Shown: positions 7,854-17,346 of the stretch, piece after piece
Layout: each line of letters starts with the position of its first letter
Numbering within the stretch: position 1 is the stretch's first letter
Assembly: GCA_038526735.1 (NCBI GenBank)
Contig: JBCBGM010000009.1
Coordinates: 1-64,000 of the forward strand
Direction of reading: 5' to 3'
Source: Rubricella sp038526735
GTDB lineage: Bacteria > Pseudomonadota > Alphaproteobacteria > Rhodobacterales > Rhodobacteraceae
Length of the DNA: 64,000 nucleotides
Translations under genes and position numbers: made by a program
The notes under the pieces: model-generated
Seen by the model: the letters and a program-made list of their open reading frames with translations, nothing else
Databases searched by the model: none
What the model was told of the DNA's origin: nothing

Positions 7854-8630
7854 ATGAGCTATGAGACGCTGCTCTTTGAGGTGAGCGAGGATATCGCCAC
7901 GATCACGCTCAACCGTCCGGATGTGATGAACGGGCTCACCACCCAGATGCGCGCCGATCTGATGCACGCGCTTGATACCGCCAGCAAAGATGCGCGCGCG
8001 ATTGTGCTAACGGGGGCGGGCAAGGGCTTTTGCTCGGGGCAGGATTTGGGCGATGCGCGCCACGCCGGTGAGATCAACCTCGAGATGACCCTGCGCGACG
8101 AATACGAGCCGCTTTTGCAGAAAATCTACACTTGCCCGGTGCCCACGATTGCGGCGGTGAACGGCCCGGCGGCGGGTGCCGGAGCAAACCTCGCGCTCGC
8201 GGCGGATGTGGTGATTGCCGCTGAGTCGGCGGTATTTTTGCAGGCTTTTGCGCGGATTGGGCTTATTCCAGACGCAGGTGGCACCTACTGGCTGCCCCGC
8301 TCCATGGGCTTTGCCAAGGCGATGGGGGCGGCGCTTTTTGCCGAGCCGATCACGGCGAAAGAGGCAGAGGCGCAGGGCATGATCTGGGAGGTTTTGCCGG
8401 ATGCCACGTTCCAAGAGGGTGTACGTGCGCGGGCGCTGAAACTCGCCCAGGGGCCGACGCAGGCGTATAAGCACATCAAGACGGCGCTCCGGGCGAGCTT
8501 TGAGAATGACCTCGATACGCAGCTCCTCCTGGAGGCGCAGCTTCAGGGCGAGGCGGGCAAGACACGTGATTTTACCGAAGGTGTGATGGCGTTTTTGCAG
8601 AAACGTCCCGCAAAGTATGAGGGCCGCTGA
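7854..8630 (+). CDS. Enoyl-CoA hydratase/isomerase, PaaG-like
   Basis: A 258-residue crotonase. FCSGQDLGD forms the first oxyanion site, PAAGAGANLALAADVV the second, and GLIPDAGGTYWLPR carries the aspartate typical of PaaG-type isomerases (2-(1,2-epoxy-1,2-dihydrophenyl)acetyl-CoA isomerase and relatives). The ATG at 7854 is preceded by gagggagg with a 5-base gap, which is better than the upstream TTG at 7839. The 3' end overlaps glnE by 14 bases. No other phenylacetate genes are present in the window, so the pathway assignment is open. Confidence 0.85.
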   Translation: MSYETLLFEVSEDIATITLNRPDVMNGLTTQMRADLMHALDTASKDARAIVLTGAGKGFCSGQDLGDARHAGEINLEMTLRDEYEPLLQKIYTCPVPTIAAVNGPAAGAGANLALAADVVIAAESAVFLQAFARIGLIPDAGGTYWLPRSMGFAKAMGAALFAEPITAKEAEAQGMIWEVLPDATFQEGVRARALKLAQGPTQAYKHIKTALRASFENDLDTQLLLEAQLQGEAGKTRDFTEGVMAFLQKRPAKYEGR

Positions 8631-11361
8631 GGGGCAGACGTTTCGCACGCTTGTTGCCGAAACGGAGGTTATTCCGTCGGAGCGGGGGGCTGAGCTTGTC
8701 GCGGCCTATGGGGTTGCGGCGGACGCACCTCTCTCGGCTCTGTTGCAGCGGGCTGCGCAGGCGAATTTTCTCTACCGTGGGCTGAAGCGGCATCAGGCTT
8801 GGGTGTCTGACCGGCTAGGGGCTGCGCCCGGCGACGTGTTGGAGGAGCTCTGCGCTCCGGTTGACGGCAGCAGTGAGGCGGTGGCGACGGCCTTGCGGCT
8901 CGCAAAGTCCCAGCTGAGCCTTTGGGCCGCGCTGTGCGATCTGGGGCAGGTGTGGGCGCTCTCCGAGGTCACCGCCGCGTTAACACGGTTTGCCGATCAT
9001 ACGGTGGAGATGATGCTCCGCGCCTTTGTGCGCGAGGCGGTGGCGCGGGGGGATTTGCCTGAGGGCACTGCGCTGCATGGGCACCTCAGCGCGCTCGCCA
9101 TGGGCAAGATGGGGGCGCAAGAGCTCAATTATTCGTCCGACATTGATCTGGTGGTGCTGATTGGGGATGCCGCACCGGTCGCGTTGCATCCGGTGCTGGT
9201 GAAGATCACCCGGCGGGTGGCGGCGGCCCTCTCGAAGGTCACGGCGGACGGCTATGTGTTCCGCACGGACCTCAGGCTGCGCCCCGATGCGGCGACCACG
9301 CCCGTCGCGGTGCCGATGGCCGCCGCGCGGCGCTATTACCGCGACCACGGCCGCACCTGGGAGCGGGCGGCCTATATCAAGGCGCGGGCCTGCGCGGGGG
9401 ATATCGCGGCGGGCGCTGCGTTTTTGCTGGAGCTGCAACCTTGGGTGTTTCGCCGGCATCTGGATTTTCCAGCGATTGAGGACGCTTACGAGATGTTGCG
9501 CGCAATCCGCACGCATAAGGGCCTGAGCGGGCCGATCACGGTGCCGGGGCATGACATTAAGCTGGGGCGCGGCGGTATTCGGGAGATCGAGTTTTTCGCC
9601 CAGACGCGGCAGCTGATCTCTGCGGGGCGGGACCCGCGCTTGCGCGCGCCGCGGACGCAGGCAGCACTTGCACGGTTGGCGCAGGCGGGGTGGGTCGATG
9701 ACGCGGATGCACAGGTGTTGAGTGAGATTTATACGCGCCACCGCGACAGAGAGCATCGGGTGCAGATGCTGGAGGATGCGCAGACCCATGTGATCCCAAC
9801 GAATGACGCGCTGCGGGGGGGCGTGGCGGCCCTCTCTGGGCAGTCGTTGGCTGCGTTTGATGCCGCGTTGCGGGCGGATCTTGAGGCGGTGCACCGCATC
9901 GTGGGCCAGGCGCTTTCGGTCGGGGGTGAGGTTGAGTCTGCGCCTGAAGCGGCGCAAGAGCTGGACGTCATCGCGAGATGGCGCAGCCTGCCTGTTGCCC
10001 GGTCAGAGCGGGCGCGGCAGGTGTTTGACCGGGTGGCCCCGCGCTTGCAGGCGGCGATGGCGAGCTACGCTAAGCCGCAGGCAGCAGAGCAGGGGCTTGA
10101 TCGGTTTATCTCTGGCCTGTCAGCGGGGGTGCAGGTGCTCTCGTCGCTTGAGGCGGCTCCGGAGGCGCTGGAGTTGCTGATGGACATCACCGCGCGCGCG
10201 CCACGGCTTGCAACTGAGCTTGCGCGGCGCCCGGCGACCTTTGATGTGGCGTTTCTGCCGGGGTTTGGTGGCGCTTTGCCCGACCTTGAGGGCTACCGCG
10301 CGCAGGCCCGCGCGATGCTCTCAGACTGTCGCGACCTGGAGCAGTCCCTCGACGCGCTGCGCCGCTTTGCGCGGGAGGCGCGGTTTCAGGTGGAGGTGCA
10401 GCTCTTGCGCGGTGCGGTGAGTGACGCGGCTGCGGCGCGGGCGCTGTCTGACATCGCGGATGTCGTCGTGGCAAAGACGCTGCCGCCGGTGATCGACGAT
10501 ATGGCGCTGCGGCATGGCCCTCCGCCGGGGCAGGGGTTGGCGGTGATCGGGATGGGCAAGCTCGGCACGCGAGAGATGACGGCGGCCTCCGATCTCGACC
10601 TGATCCTTGTGTATGATGCCGGTGAGGGGGCGGAGAGTGCGGGGCCGCGCCCGCTCGCCCCCACCGCCTATTTCGCGCGGTTGACCCGGGCGTTGACCAA
10701 TGCGCTGACCGTGCCCACCGCCGAAGGGTCGCTTTATGAGGTGGACATGCGGCTGCGCCCCTCGGGGCGGCAGGGGCCGGTGGCGGTGCCGCTGAACGGG
10801 TTCCGGCGCTACCAGCTGGAGGAGGCGTGGACGTGGGAGCATCTGGCACTGACCCGTGCGCGGGTTGTGGCGGGACCGGAGACGCTGAAAGCGGCGATTG
10901 AGGGCGTGCTGGCGGATGTGCGGCACAAACCGCGTGAGGCGGCGGTGATTTTGGCCGATGTCTCAGAGATGCGGCAGAGGCTCGCGGAGGCGACGGGCGC
11001 GCCTGGGCCGCTCGACCTCAAGCACGGGCCGGGGCGGTTGTTGGACATTGATCTAGTATTGCAGGCGGGGCTTTTGTGCCTCGGCTCAGACGCGCAAGCG
11101 CGGGGGCGGGGGTTTGCAGCTTTGGCAGAGGCGGGATGGCTCTCGCCAGAGGGGGCGGAGGTGCTTACACAGGCGCGGGCGCTGATGATGCGCACGCAGG
11201 CTTTGGTGCGGGTCGTGGTCTCGTCGGAGCGGATGCCGGAGGGGTTTGTGGCGCAGAGCTTGGCGGAAAGCCTTGGGTTTGCAGAGTTCGACGCGGTTCT
11301 GGCGGCGATAGAGTCCTGCGCAGCAGAGGCCGCGCGGGTGATTGAGGATCGTCTCGGCTGA
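8617..11361 (+). CDS. glnE: Bifunctional glutamine-synthetase adenylyltransferase/deadenylase
   Basis: A 914-residue enzyme that adenylylates and de-adenylylates glutamine synthetase in response to PII and glutamine. Both nucleotidyltransferase cores are intact: GKMGAQELNYSSDIDL (about residue 165) for removal and GKLGTREMTAASDLDL (about 648) for addition, each with the G-S-x-D-x-D pattern. Helical domains fill the rest. It starts inside the end of the upstream crotonase gene and its TGA overlaps the next ATG. Its target GlnA and the sensor GlnB are encoded at 31.5-33.3 kb. Confidence 0.97.
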   Translation: MRAAEGQTFRTLVAETEVIPSERGAELVAAYGVAADAPLSALLQRAAQANFLYRGLKRHQAWVSDRLGAAPGDVLEELCAPVDGSSEAVATALRLAKSQLSLWAALCDLGQVWALSEVTAALTRFADHTVEMMLRAFVREAVARGDLPEGTALHGHLSALAMGKMGAQELNYSSDIDLVVLIGDAAPVALHPVLVKITRRVAAALSKVTADGYVFRTDLRLRPDAATTPVAVPMAAARRYYRDHGRTWERAAYIKARACAGDIAAGAAFLLELQPWVFRRHLDFPAIEDAYEMLRAIRTHKGLSGPITVPGHDIKLGRGGIREIEFFAQTRQLISAGRDPRLRAPRTQAALARLAQAGWVDDADAQVLSEIYTRHRDREHRVQMLEDAQTHVIPTNDALRGGVAALSGQSLAAFDAALRADLEAVHRIVGQALSVGGEVESAPEAAQELDVIARWRSLPVARSERARQVFDRVAPRLQAAMASYAKPQAAEQGLDRFISGLSAGVQVLSSLEAAPEALELLMDITARAPRLATELARRPATFDVAFLPGFGGALPDLEGYRAQARAMLSDCRDLEQSLDALRRFAREARFQVEVQLLRGAVSDAAAARALSDIADVVVAKTLPPVIDDMALRHGPPPGQGLAVIGMGKLGTREMTAASDLDLILVYDAGEGAESAGPRPLAPTAYFARLTRALTNALTVPTAEGSLYEVDMRLRPSGRQGPVAVPLNGFRRYQLEEAWTWEHLALTRARVVAGPETLKAAIEGVLADVRHKPREAAVILADVSEMRQRLAEATGAPGPLDLKHGPGRLLDIDLVLQAGLLCLGSDAQARGRGFAALAEAGWLSPEGAEVLTQARALMMRTQALVRVVVSSERMPEGFVAQSLAESLGFAEFDAVLAAIESCAAEAARVIEDRLG

Positions 11362-12278
11362 TGGCGCTGCCGCTGGTCTATCATCCGCATTACATGGCGC
11401 CGCTGCGCGATGGGCATCGCTTTCCGATGTCGAAATACGGGTATTTGCGCGACGCGCTGATCGCGCGGGGGCTGCTGCCAGAGACGGGCGGGTACCTCGC
11501 GCCTGCGCCGTTCGATGTGCGCCGGATCGCGGCGGTGCATGAGCTGGCCTATGTGGAGCGGGCGTTTAACGTGGCCTTAACGCCCGATGAGGTGCGCCGG
11601 ATTGGCCTGCCCAGTACCGAGCGGGTTGTTCGCCGTGCGCGGCTGGCGGCGGCGGGCACGGCGCTGGCGGGGCGTCTCGCGCTGGAGCATGGGGTCGCGT
11701 GCAACATGGCGGGCGGCTCTCACCACGCGGGGCTTGAGAGTGGGGCAGGGTTTTGCGTGTTCAACGATGTGGCTGTGGCCGCGCAGGCTTTGCTCGATGA
11801 CGGGCTCGTGCGGCGGATCATGGTTGTCGATTGCGATGTGCATCAGGGTGACGGCACGGCCGAGATTTTTGGCGGTGATGCCGCCGTTTTTACGCTTTCG
11901 GTGCATGCGGAGAAGAACTTTCCGGCGCGCAAGCAGACCTCTGATCTTGACATTCCACTGCCCGACGGGCTGCGCGATGCGGCCTATTTGGAGGTGCTGC
12001 GAGAAATGGTTGCGCCGGTGATCGCGGCGCAAATGCCGGACCTGATTTTCTACAATGCCGGGGTGGACCCGTATGAGAATGATAAGCTGGGGCGGCTGAA
12101 CCTCACCCGTGACGGGCTGCGGGCGCGGGATCGGTTGATCCTCTCGACGGCTGTTGAGCAGGAGATCCCCATTGTCGGCGTTCTGGGGGGCGGGTATTCG
12201 AATGATCCGCGCGAACTGGCGGATCGGCATGCGATCCTCTTTGAAGAAGCCAGCGCTGCCTTGGGGAGGAAAACATGA
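11361..12278 (+). CDS. Histone deacetylase family protein (AcuC/acetylpolyamine-type)
   Basis: A 305-residue zinc hydrolase of the arginase/deacetylase fold. Catalytic elements are visible: GGSHHAGLESGAGFCVFND (paired histidines), VDCDVHQGDGTAEIF (zinc-binding D and H) and NAGVDPYENDKLG (third zinc ligand). The order and spacing resemble class IV/AcuC-like bacterial deacetylases, which act on acetylated proteins or polyamines. The ATG overlaps the glnE stop (TGATG) and the next gene overlaps its end by 4 bases, so it sits in a tight cluster. Confidence 0.9.
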   Translation: MALPLVYHPHYMAPLRDGHRFPMSKYGYLRDALIARGLLPETGGYLAPAPFDVRRIAAVHELAYVERAFNVALTPDEVRRIGLPSTERVVRRARLAAAGTALAGRLALEHGVACNMAGGSHHAGLESGAGFCVFNDVAVAAQALLDDGLVRRIMVVDCDVHQGDGTAEIFGGDAAVFTLSVHAEKNFPARKQTSDLDIPLPDGLRDAAYLEVLREMVAPVIAAQMPDLIFYNAGVDPYENDKLGRLNLTRDGLRARDRLILSTAVEQEIPIVGVLGGGYSNDPRELADRHAILFEEASAALGRKT

Positions 12279-13009
12279 CGAATTTCGGGTGCTGGTTCGA
12301 CATACCAAGCCCGTTCATCGCTGAGATGATCGGCGTGGCGGGTTACGATTTCTGCGTGATTGATCTGGAGCATGGGCCGATGAGCCTAGAGACGGCGACG
12401 CTCAGTCTGATGGCGCTCGAGGCCGCGCCGACGATGCCGATTGTAAGGGTGACCGAGGGGACCGAGGGGCAGATCAAGCGGGCGCTGGATGCAGGGGCCA
12501 AGGGCGTGATGGTGCCGCGGGTTGAAACGCCGATGCAGGCGGAGGCGATGGTGGAGTTCTTTCGCTACCCGCCGCGCGGCATTCGCGGCTCCGCGCAATC
12601 GGTGATCCGCGCGTCGGGCTATGGGTTGAACGCGCAGGCTTATACCAAGAGCTTTGCGGAGCAGCATCTGTTGGCGTTGCAAATCGAAAGTGTGGCCGGG
12701 TTTGCTGCACGCGAGGCGATTGCGGCGACCGATGGGGTGGGGATGTTGTTTTTTGGCCCGGCAGATTATGCCGCCTCGCTGGGCGTGCCGATTGACCATG
12801 AGGAGGTGTTGCGCGCGGCCAAGGCTGTGGCCGGCTGCGCGGCGAGCCATGGGTTGCTCGCGGGCACAGTGCTGTTTCCGGGCTCTACGCCGGCGGTGCT
12901 TGCCGCGGCGGGCATGACGCATATCTCCGTCGCAGGCGACATCGGGGTGCTGATGTCAGGCCTGACACAGGCGCTCAGCGCCGCTCGGGAGGAGACCGAT
13001 GGTCAATAA
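12275..13009 (+). CDS. HpcH/HpaI-family class II aldolase
   Basis: A 244-residue TIM-barrel aldolase of the 2-dehydro-3-deoxyglucarate / 4-hydroxy-2-oxoheptanedioate type, cleaving to pyruvate (or related) with a divalent metal. Seen are YDFCVIDLEHGP, KGVMVPRVETPMQAE and LLALQIESVAG (metal-binding glutamate) near residue 130. The substrate is uncertain. It overlaps the deacetylase gene upstream and the small gene downstream, suggesting one transcript. Confidence 0.88.
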   Translation: MTNFGCWFDIPSPFIAEMIGVAGYDFCVIDLEHGPMSLETATLSLMALEAAPTMPIVRVTEGTEGQIKRALDAGAKGVMVPRVETPMQAEAMVEFFRYPPRGIRGSAQSVIRASGYGLNAQAYTKSFAEQHLLALQIESVAGFAAREAIAATDGVGMLFFGPADYAASLGVPIDHEEVLRAAKAVAGCAASHGLLAGTVLFPGSTPAVLAAAGMTHISVAGDIGVLMSGLTQALSAAREETDGQ

Positions 13010-13265
13010 TCCGTATCTCAGCGAAGACCCGCGCGGGCTGATCCACGAGGCCTATCAGATGGAACTGCGCGCGGAGGAGTCGCGCGAGATTTTCCTCGAT
13101 TGGGCGCTGAAAGATGCGGCTGCCGACTCGTTGGAGGCGATCAAGACGCTGCTCGCGTTTTACGAGCCGCGCTATCCGGAGCATCCGATGTCAGGGGTGC
13201 TGCGTGAGGGGCTGGAGGCCTCGGTCCGCCCGCGCGCGCGGCGCGGGCGACGGGCAAAACCCTAA
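12999..13265 (+). CDS. Small conserved hypothetical protein
   Basis: An 88-residue helical protein with an acidic body and a basic tail (RPRARRGRRAKP). It overlaps the aldolase gene by 11 bases and the convergent M20 peptidase by 4. It resembles small proteins of Rhodobacterales of unknown function. The region LDWALKDAAADSLEAIKTLL appears amphipathic. No function is proposed. Confidence 0.7.
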   Translation: MVNNPYLSEDPRGLIHEAYQMELRAEESREIFLDWALKDAAADSLEAIKTLLAFYEPRYPEHPMSGVLREGLEASVRPRARRGRRAKP

Positions 13266-14644
13266 CCGTTGAGCTTCTCGAGGATCCGCACCCAGGAGCG
13301 GATGCCCTTGTGAAAGCTCATCAGGTTGTACTTTTCGTTGGGTGAGTGGATCGCGTCATCGTCTTGCGCAAAGCCCACGAGCATTGAGTCGATCCCAAGC
13401 TCCTCTTTGAAGCGGCCCACAACCGGGATGGAGCCGCCACCGCCGACAAACACAGCCTCTTTGCCCCATTCTTCGGTGAGGGCCGTGCGGGCTTGCTCAA
13501 AAGCGGGCGCGTCGGTGGGCATCACAGAGGCTGGGGATGCGCCGTGGTCGGCGAAGCTGACCTTTGCGTCGGGCGGCAGCATCCCCTCGACCATCGCGCG
13601 GAAGTTTTTGCGGATCGCATGCGGGTCTTGCGTGCCAACCAGGCGGAACGAGACCTTGGCCCGCGCCTCTGCTGGGAGCACGGTCTTGAAGCCGTCGCCG
13701 GTATAGCCGCCGGTGATGCCGTTGAACTCGCAGGTGGGGCGGGTCCAGATCATCTCTAGGACAGAGCGGTCAACCTCTCCGGCGGGGGTGCTGAGGCCGA
13801 CCGGGCCGAGGAAATTTGCGGTCTCAAAGCCCAAGCCCGCCCAAGCGTCTTTCAGCACTTGGGGCGTTTCGGGCACGCCGTCGTAGAAACCTGGAACAGT
13901 CACGCGGCCCTGATCGTCATGCAGAGCTGCGAGGATTTTGGTGAGCACCCGGATCGGGTTTGTCGCTGGGCCACCGTAAGCGCCTGAATGCAGGTCTCTG
14001 TTCGGGCCTGTGATGGTGATCTCTTCGCCCAGCATGCCGCGCAGCGAAGTGCAGATCGAGGGTGTCTCCAGGTCATACATGCCGGTGTCACAGACGAGCG
14101 CGAGATCGGCCGACAGAAGCTCTTTTTGTGCGCGCAAGAAGGGGATGAGCGAGGGGGAGCCGCTTTCTTCTTCGCCCTCAAGAAAGATCGTGAGGTTGCC
14201 GGGGAGAGTGCCGTGGACGGCCTTCCAGGCGCGGCACGCCTCGATGAAGGTCATCAGCTGGCCCTTGTCGTCTGAGCTGCCGCGCCCGCGGATGACCTTT
14301 TGGCCGCCCCGCTCGCTGATGTCGGCCTTGAACGGGTCATGCTCCCACAGGTCAAGCGGGTCCACGGGCTGCATGTCATAGTGGCCATAGAACAAAAAGC
14401 TGGGGCCGGTGCCGGTGCTGGTCTTGCCGACAACCATGGGCTTGCCGGGGGTGTCATGGCGCTGCGCGTCAAAGCCCAAGGCTTGCAAATCGGCAACCAG
14501 CCAGTCGGCGGCGCGGGTGCAATCAGCGTCAAATGCAGGGTCTGTTGAGATCGACGGGATCGCCAATAGGGTAAATAAACGCTCTAATGTTTCCTCAATA
14601 GTTGCATCTACCGTTTCCAAAACCTGATCAACTGCCACGATCAT
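13262..14644 (-). CDS. M20 family metallopeptidase (dipeptidase)
   Basis: A 460-residue di-zinc amino- or dipeptidase of the ArgE/DapE/CPG2 type. Metal ligands are present in order: FYGHYDMQP (H), GRGSSDDKGQ (bridging D), EGEEESGS (E pair with the catalytic base), CDTGMY (D) and HSPNEKYN (last H). A dimerisation domain insertion is present between about residues 200 and 330. No signal peptide, so cytoplasmic. It diverges from the OmpA-like lipoprotein genes. Confidence 0.92.
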   Translation of the reverse strand: MIVAVDQVLETVDATIEETLERLFTLLAIPSISTDPAFDADCTRAADWLVADLQALGFDAQRHDTPGKPMVVGKTSTGTGPSFLFYGHYDMQPVDPLDLWEHDPFKADISERGGQKVIRGRGSSDDKGQLMTFIEACRAWKAVHGTLPGNLTIFLEGEEESGSPSLIPFLRAQKELLSADLALVCDTGMYDLETPSICTSLRGMLGEEITITGPNRDLHSGAYGGPATNPIRVLTKILAALHDDQGRVTVPGFYDGVPETPQVLKDAWAGLGFETANFLGPVGLSTPAGEVDRSVLEMIWTRPTCEFNGITGGYTGDGFKTVLPAEARAKVSFRLVGTQDPHAIRKNFRAMVEGMLPPDAKVSFADHGASPASVMPTDAPAFEQARTALTEEWGKEAVFVGGGGSIPVVGRFKEELGIDSMLVGFAQDDDAIHSPNEKYNLMSFHKGIRSWVRILEKLNG

Positions 14645-14793
14645 CGCCCTTTCTTTGTCATCTTTGGGTCAAACTGAGTCCGCTTTGCCACGCTTTAAAA
14701 CATCCGTAACGTCGCAAGGCAAAAAGATTGAATATTGAGCAAGATCGTGTAGGTCTGCACGGAAAGAGCAGAACCGCAAAGCGGAGAAAAATC

Positions 14794-15438
14794 ATGGGCT
14801 TACACCAGAAAGTTGTGGTGTTGGCTTGCGCGTCGCTTTTAGCGGGTTGCGCAGAGCTGGGATTTACGTCGGCAAATGACCGCACATGGGGTGGCGAATT
14901 GATCGAGATTCCGCCCGCCACCTGGGTGGACCCTGACGGTTGCGAGCATTGGATCTTTGACACCGGTCTTGAGGGTTTTATGACTCCCAAGCTCGACCGC
15001 GATGGCCGCCCGATCTGCATCGCCCGCGCTGTAGAGCGGGGGCCTTTGACCCAGAATTTTGGTTCGGTTGAAATTGCCGAAGAGCCAGACATCGACTTCA
15101 CCCTCGCGGTGGATGCGTATTTCGACGTGGACAGCGCAGAACTACGCCCGTCGGCCTATCCGGACCTTGATGCCTTTTTCCGGTATCTGCAATCGATCGA
15201 CGCAGACGCGATCTATGTTGAAGGGCACACCGACAACGTCGACTCGACCGAGTACAACCTTTCGCTGTCGATCCGCCGGGCGCGGGCCGTGGCGGATGTG
15301 GCCGCGACCTATGGTATTTATGCGATTGCGGGTGGTGTGGGTGAGGCAAAGCCCGCCGCGAGCAACAACTCCCCGCAGGGGCGGCAGCGCAACCGGCGGG
15401 TGGAGATCATCATTCTGGGGGATCAACCCGATGTTTAA
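14794..15438 (+). CDS. OmpA-family lipoprotein, first of a tandem pair
   Basis: A 214-residue outer-membrane lipoprotein candidate: leader ending in the lipobox LLAGC, then an 80-residue N-terminal region with WVDPDGCEHWIFDTGLEG, then an OmpA-like peptidoglycan-binding domain (AYFDVDSAEL, VEGHTDNVDSTEYN, LSIRRARAVAD, NRRVEI). The ATG at 14794 has ggag 7 bases upstream; an upstream in-frame start lacks this and would put residues before the leader. It overlaps the next gene by 8 bases. Role: probably anchoring the outer membrane to peptidoglycan. Confidence 0.88.
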   Translation: MGLHQKVVVLACASLLAGCAELGFTSANDRTWGGELIEIPPATWVDPDGCEHWIFDTGLEGFMTPKLDRDGRPICIARAVERGPLTQNFGSVEIAEEPDIDFTLAVDAYFDVDSAELRPSAYPDLDAFFRYLQSIDADAIYVEGHTDNVDSTEYNLSLSIRRARAVADVAATYGIYAIAGGVGEAKPAASNNSPQGRQRNRRVEIIILGDQPDV

Positions 15439-16099
15439 GGCGCAAACCACCGTCGCGTTGACGGCGCTCGTCGCTTTGAGCGCGTGCTTTAGTGGGCAAA
15501 CAGACAACCCGGATATCGACCGGGGCTTTGACGCGCATCCGCTCTCCGCGATGCGCCCGTCCTTGTGGGTGGACCCGACGGGCTGTGAGCACTGGTTCCT
15601 CGACGACGGGGTGGAGGGGTATCTGTCAAACCGCATCCGCCGCAACGGCACCCCGGTGTGCCGCATCGATGAAGAGGCCGCTCCGCCCGAGGAGATTGTT
15701 CAAACGGTTGTGGCCACGCCTGAGCAGCCGGTGGAGCTGAACATCGAGCTTGCCGCAGACGCATTTTTCGACGTGGACAGCTCCCTGATCAAAGAAGAGG
15801 GGCTGCCGCAGCTCGATGCCTATTTCATTTTCTTGCAGCAAGAGGGCATCCGCCGCGTGGTCGTTGAGGGGCACACGGATTCTGACGCAAGCGCCGAGTA
15901 TAACGAGGCGCTCTCGTTCCGCCGCGCGCGGGCGGTTGGGTTTTATGCCGCGCAATACGGCATCTCCGCCATCCCGGTCGGGAAGGGCGAAAGTGAGCCT
16001 GCGGTGCCCAACGACTCGATTGAGAACAAGGCGCGCAACCGGCGGGTCGAGATCTTTGCGATCCAGAACGACGCTGCAGCCCCGCCGATCAGCGGGTGA
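15431..16099 (+). CDS. OmpA-family lipoprotein, second of a tandem pair
   Basis: A 222-residue paralog of the preceding gene. Leader with lipobox ALSAC, N-terminal region with LWVDPTGCEHWFLDDGVEG and GTPVCRI, then an OmpA-like domain (AFFDVDSSLI, VEGHTDSDASAEYN, SFRRARAVGF, NRRVEIF). The start lies inside the end of the first copy, with ggggg 9 bases upstream. The 3' end overlaps mnmA, which faces it, by 11 bases. The pair most likely arose by duplication; the shared N-terminal motif has no name I recognise. Confidence 0.88.
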   Translation: MFKAQTTVALTALVALSACFSGQTDNPDIDRGFDAHPLSAMRPSLWVDPTGCEHWFLDDGVEGYLSNRIRRNGTPVCRIDEEAAPPEEIVQTVVATPEQPVELNIELAADAFFDVDSSLIKEEGLPQLDAYFIFLQQEGIRRVVVEGHTDSDASAEYNEALSFRRARAVGFYAAQYGISAIPVGKGESEPAVPNDSIENKARNRRVEIFAIQNDAAAPPISG

Positions 16100-17246
16100 T
16101 CCAGCCTCCGCCCAAAACGCGGGTGCTGTCGCTGTCATAAAATACGCAAGCCTGGCCGGGGGCGACACCGTCTTCGGCGACGATCAGCTCCACCTCGGCG
16201 GTGTTTTTGCCGGTGGGGTGGATGATCGCATCTTTCGGCGGGCGGGTTGAGCGGACCTTGGCGCGGATGCTCCAACCCTCTGGTGGGGCAGTGTCAAATG
16301 CACCGTCCCCCAGCCAATTCACCTCTTTGATCGGGATGCGCCGGGTCGCGAGCGCGTCGCGCGGGCCGACGATGACCTGGCGGGTGTCAGCGTCGAGGCG
16401 CACAACGTAAAGCGGCTCTCCACCACCAATGCCAAGCCCGCGCCGTTGCCCGATGGTGTAGTGAATAACCCCGCGGTGCGCGCCGAGCACACGGCCATCG
16501 AGGTGGACGATATCGCCCGGCTCCGCCGCACCGGGGCGCAGTTTTTCGATCACCTGGGCGTAAGAGCCATTGGGCACGAAACAGATATCCTGACTGTCGG
16601 GCTTGTCGGCGACGGTGAGGCCAAACTCGTTGGCGAGCGCGCGCGTCTCTTCCTTGGAGGCGAGATGGCCGAGGGGAAACCGCAGGTAATCGAGCTGCTC
16701 TTGCGTGGTCGAGAACAGAAAATACGACTGATCGCGCACGGGGTCAGCGGCCTGATGCAATTCGGCGCGGGCGCTGCCATTTTTGCGCTGGATGTAGTGG
16801 CCGGTGGCCATGCAATCGGCCTCCAGGTCTTTGGCGGTTTCCAATAGATCACGAAACTTCACCCGCTCATTGCAGCGAATGCAGGGGATTGGCGTGGCCC
16901 CAGCGAGGTAAGCATCCGCGAACTCATCAATCACGCTCTCACGGAAGGTATTTTCATAGTCGAGCACGTAATGCGGAAACTCCATCACCTCCGCCACGCG
17001 GCGGGCATCGTGGATGTCGCGGCCTGCACAGCACGCGCCTTTTTTCGCGAGCGCTGCACCGTGGTCGTAGAGCTGCAGCGTGATGCCGATGACGTCATAG
17101 CCCTCAGACTTGAGCTTGGCGGCAACCACGGAGCTATCCACACCGCCAGACATCGCGACGAGCACGCGCGTGTCGGCCGGGTCTTTGTCGAATCCTAGGC
17201 TGTTGGGCATGGGGAGGCTCGGATCTGTCTGAGAATAGATCGCCAT
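16089..17246 (-). CDS. mnmA: tRNA-specific 2-thiouridylase MnmA
   Basis: A 385-residue ATP-dependent enzyme that puts sulfur on U34 of tRNA-Lys, Glu and Gln. P-loop VAMSGGVDSSVVAAKL (about residue 29), the cysteine segment IPCIRCNERVKF (about 124) and the second active cysteine in DSQDICFVPNG (about 223) are all present. Start choice is uncertain between 17246 and an ATG at 17210; neither has a good ribosome site. It diverges from sciP. Confidence 0.95.
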   Translation of the reverse strand: MAIYSQTDPSLPMPNSLGFDKDPADTRVLVAMSGGVDSSVVAAKLKSEGYDVIGITLQLYDHGAALAKKGACCAGRDIHDARRVAEVMEFPHYVLDYENTFRESVIDEFADAYLAGATPIPCIRCNERVKFRDLLETAKDLEADCMATGHYIQRKNGSARAELHQAADPVRDQSYFLFSTTQEQLDYLRFPLGHLASKEETRALANEFGLTVADKPDSQDICFVPNGSYAQVIEKLRPGAAEPGDIVHLDGRVLGAHRGVIHYTIGQRRGLGIGGGEPLYVVRLDADTRQVIVGPRDALATRRIPIKEVNWLGDGAFDTAPPEGWSIRAKVRSTRPPKDAIIHPTGKNTAEVELIVAEDGVAPGQACVFYDSDSTRVLGGGWITR

Positions 17247-17346
17247 ATAATCGAATTGTAACTATTCACAACCGGCGGTTTTACATCTGCTTAAGGCCCT
17301 GACCCTACCACGCTTTGACCACAGCGCGAGATCAAGGCGAGAGCAG

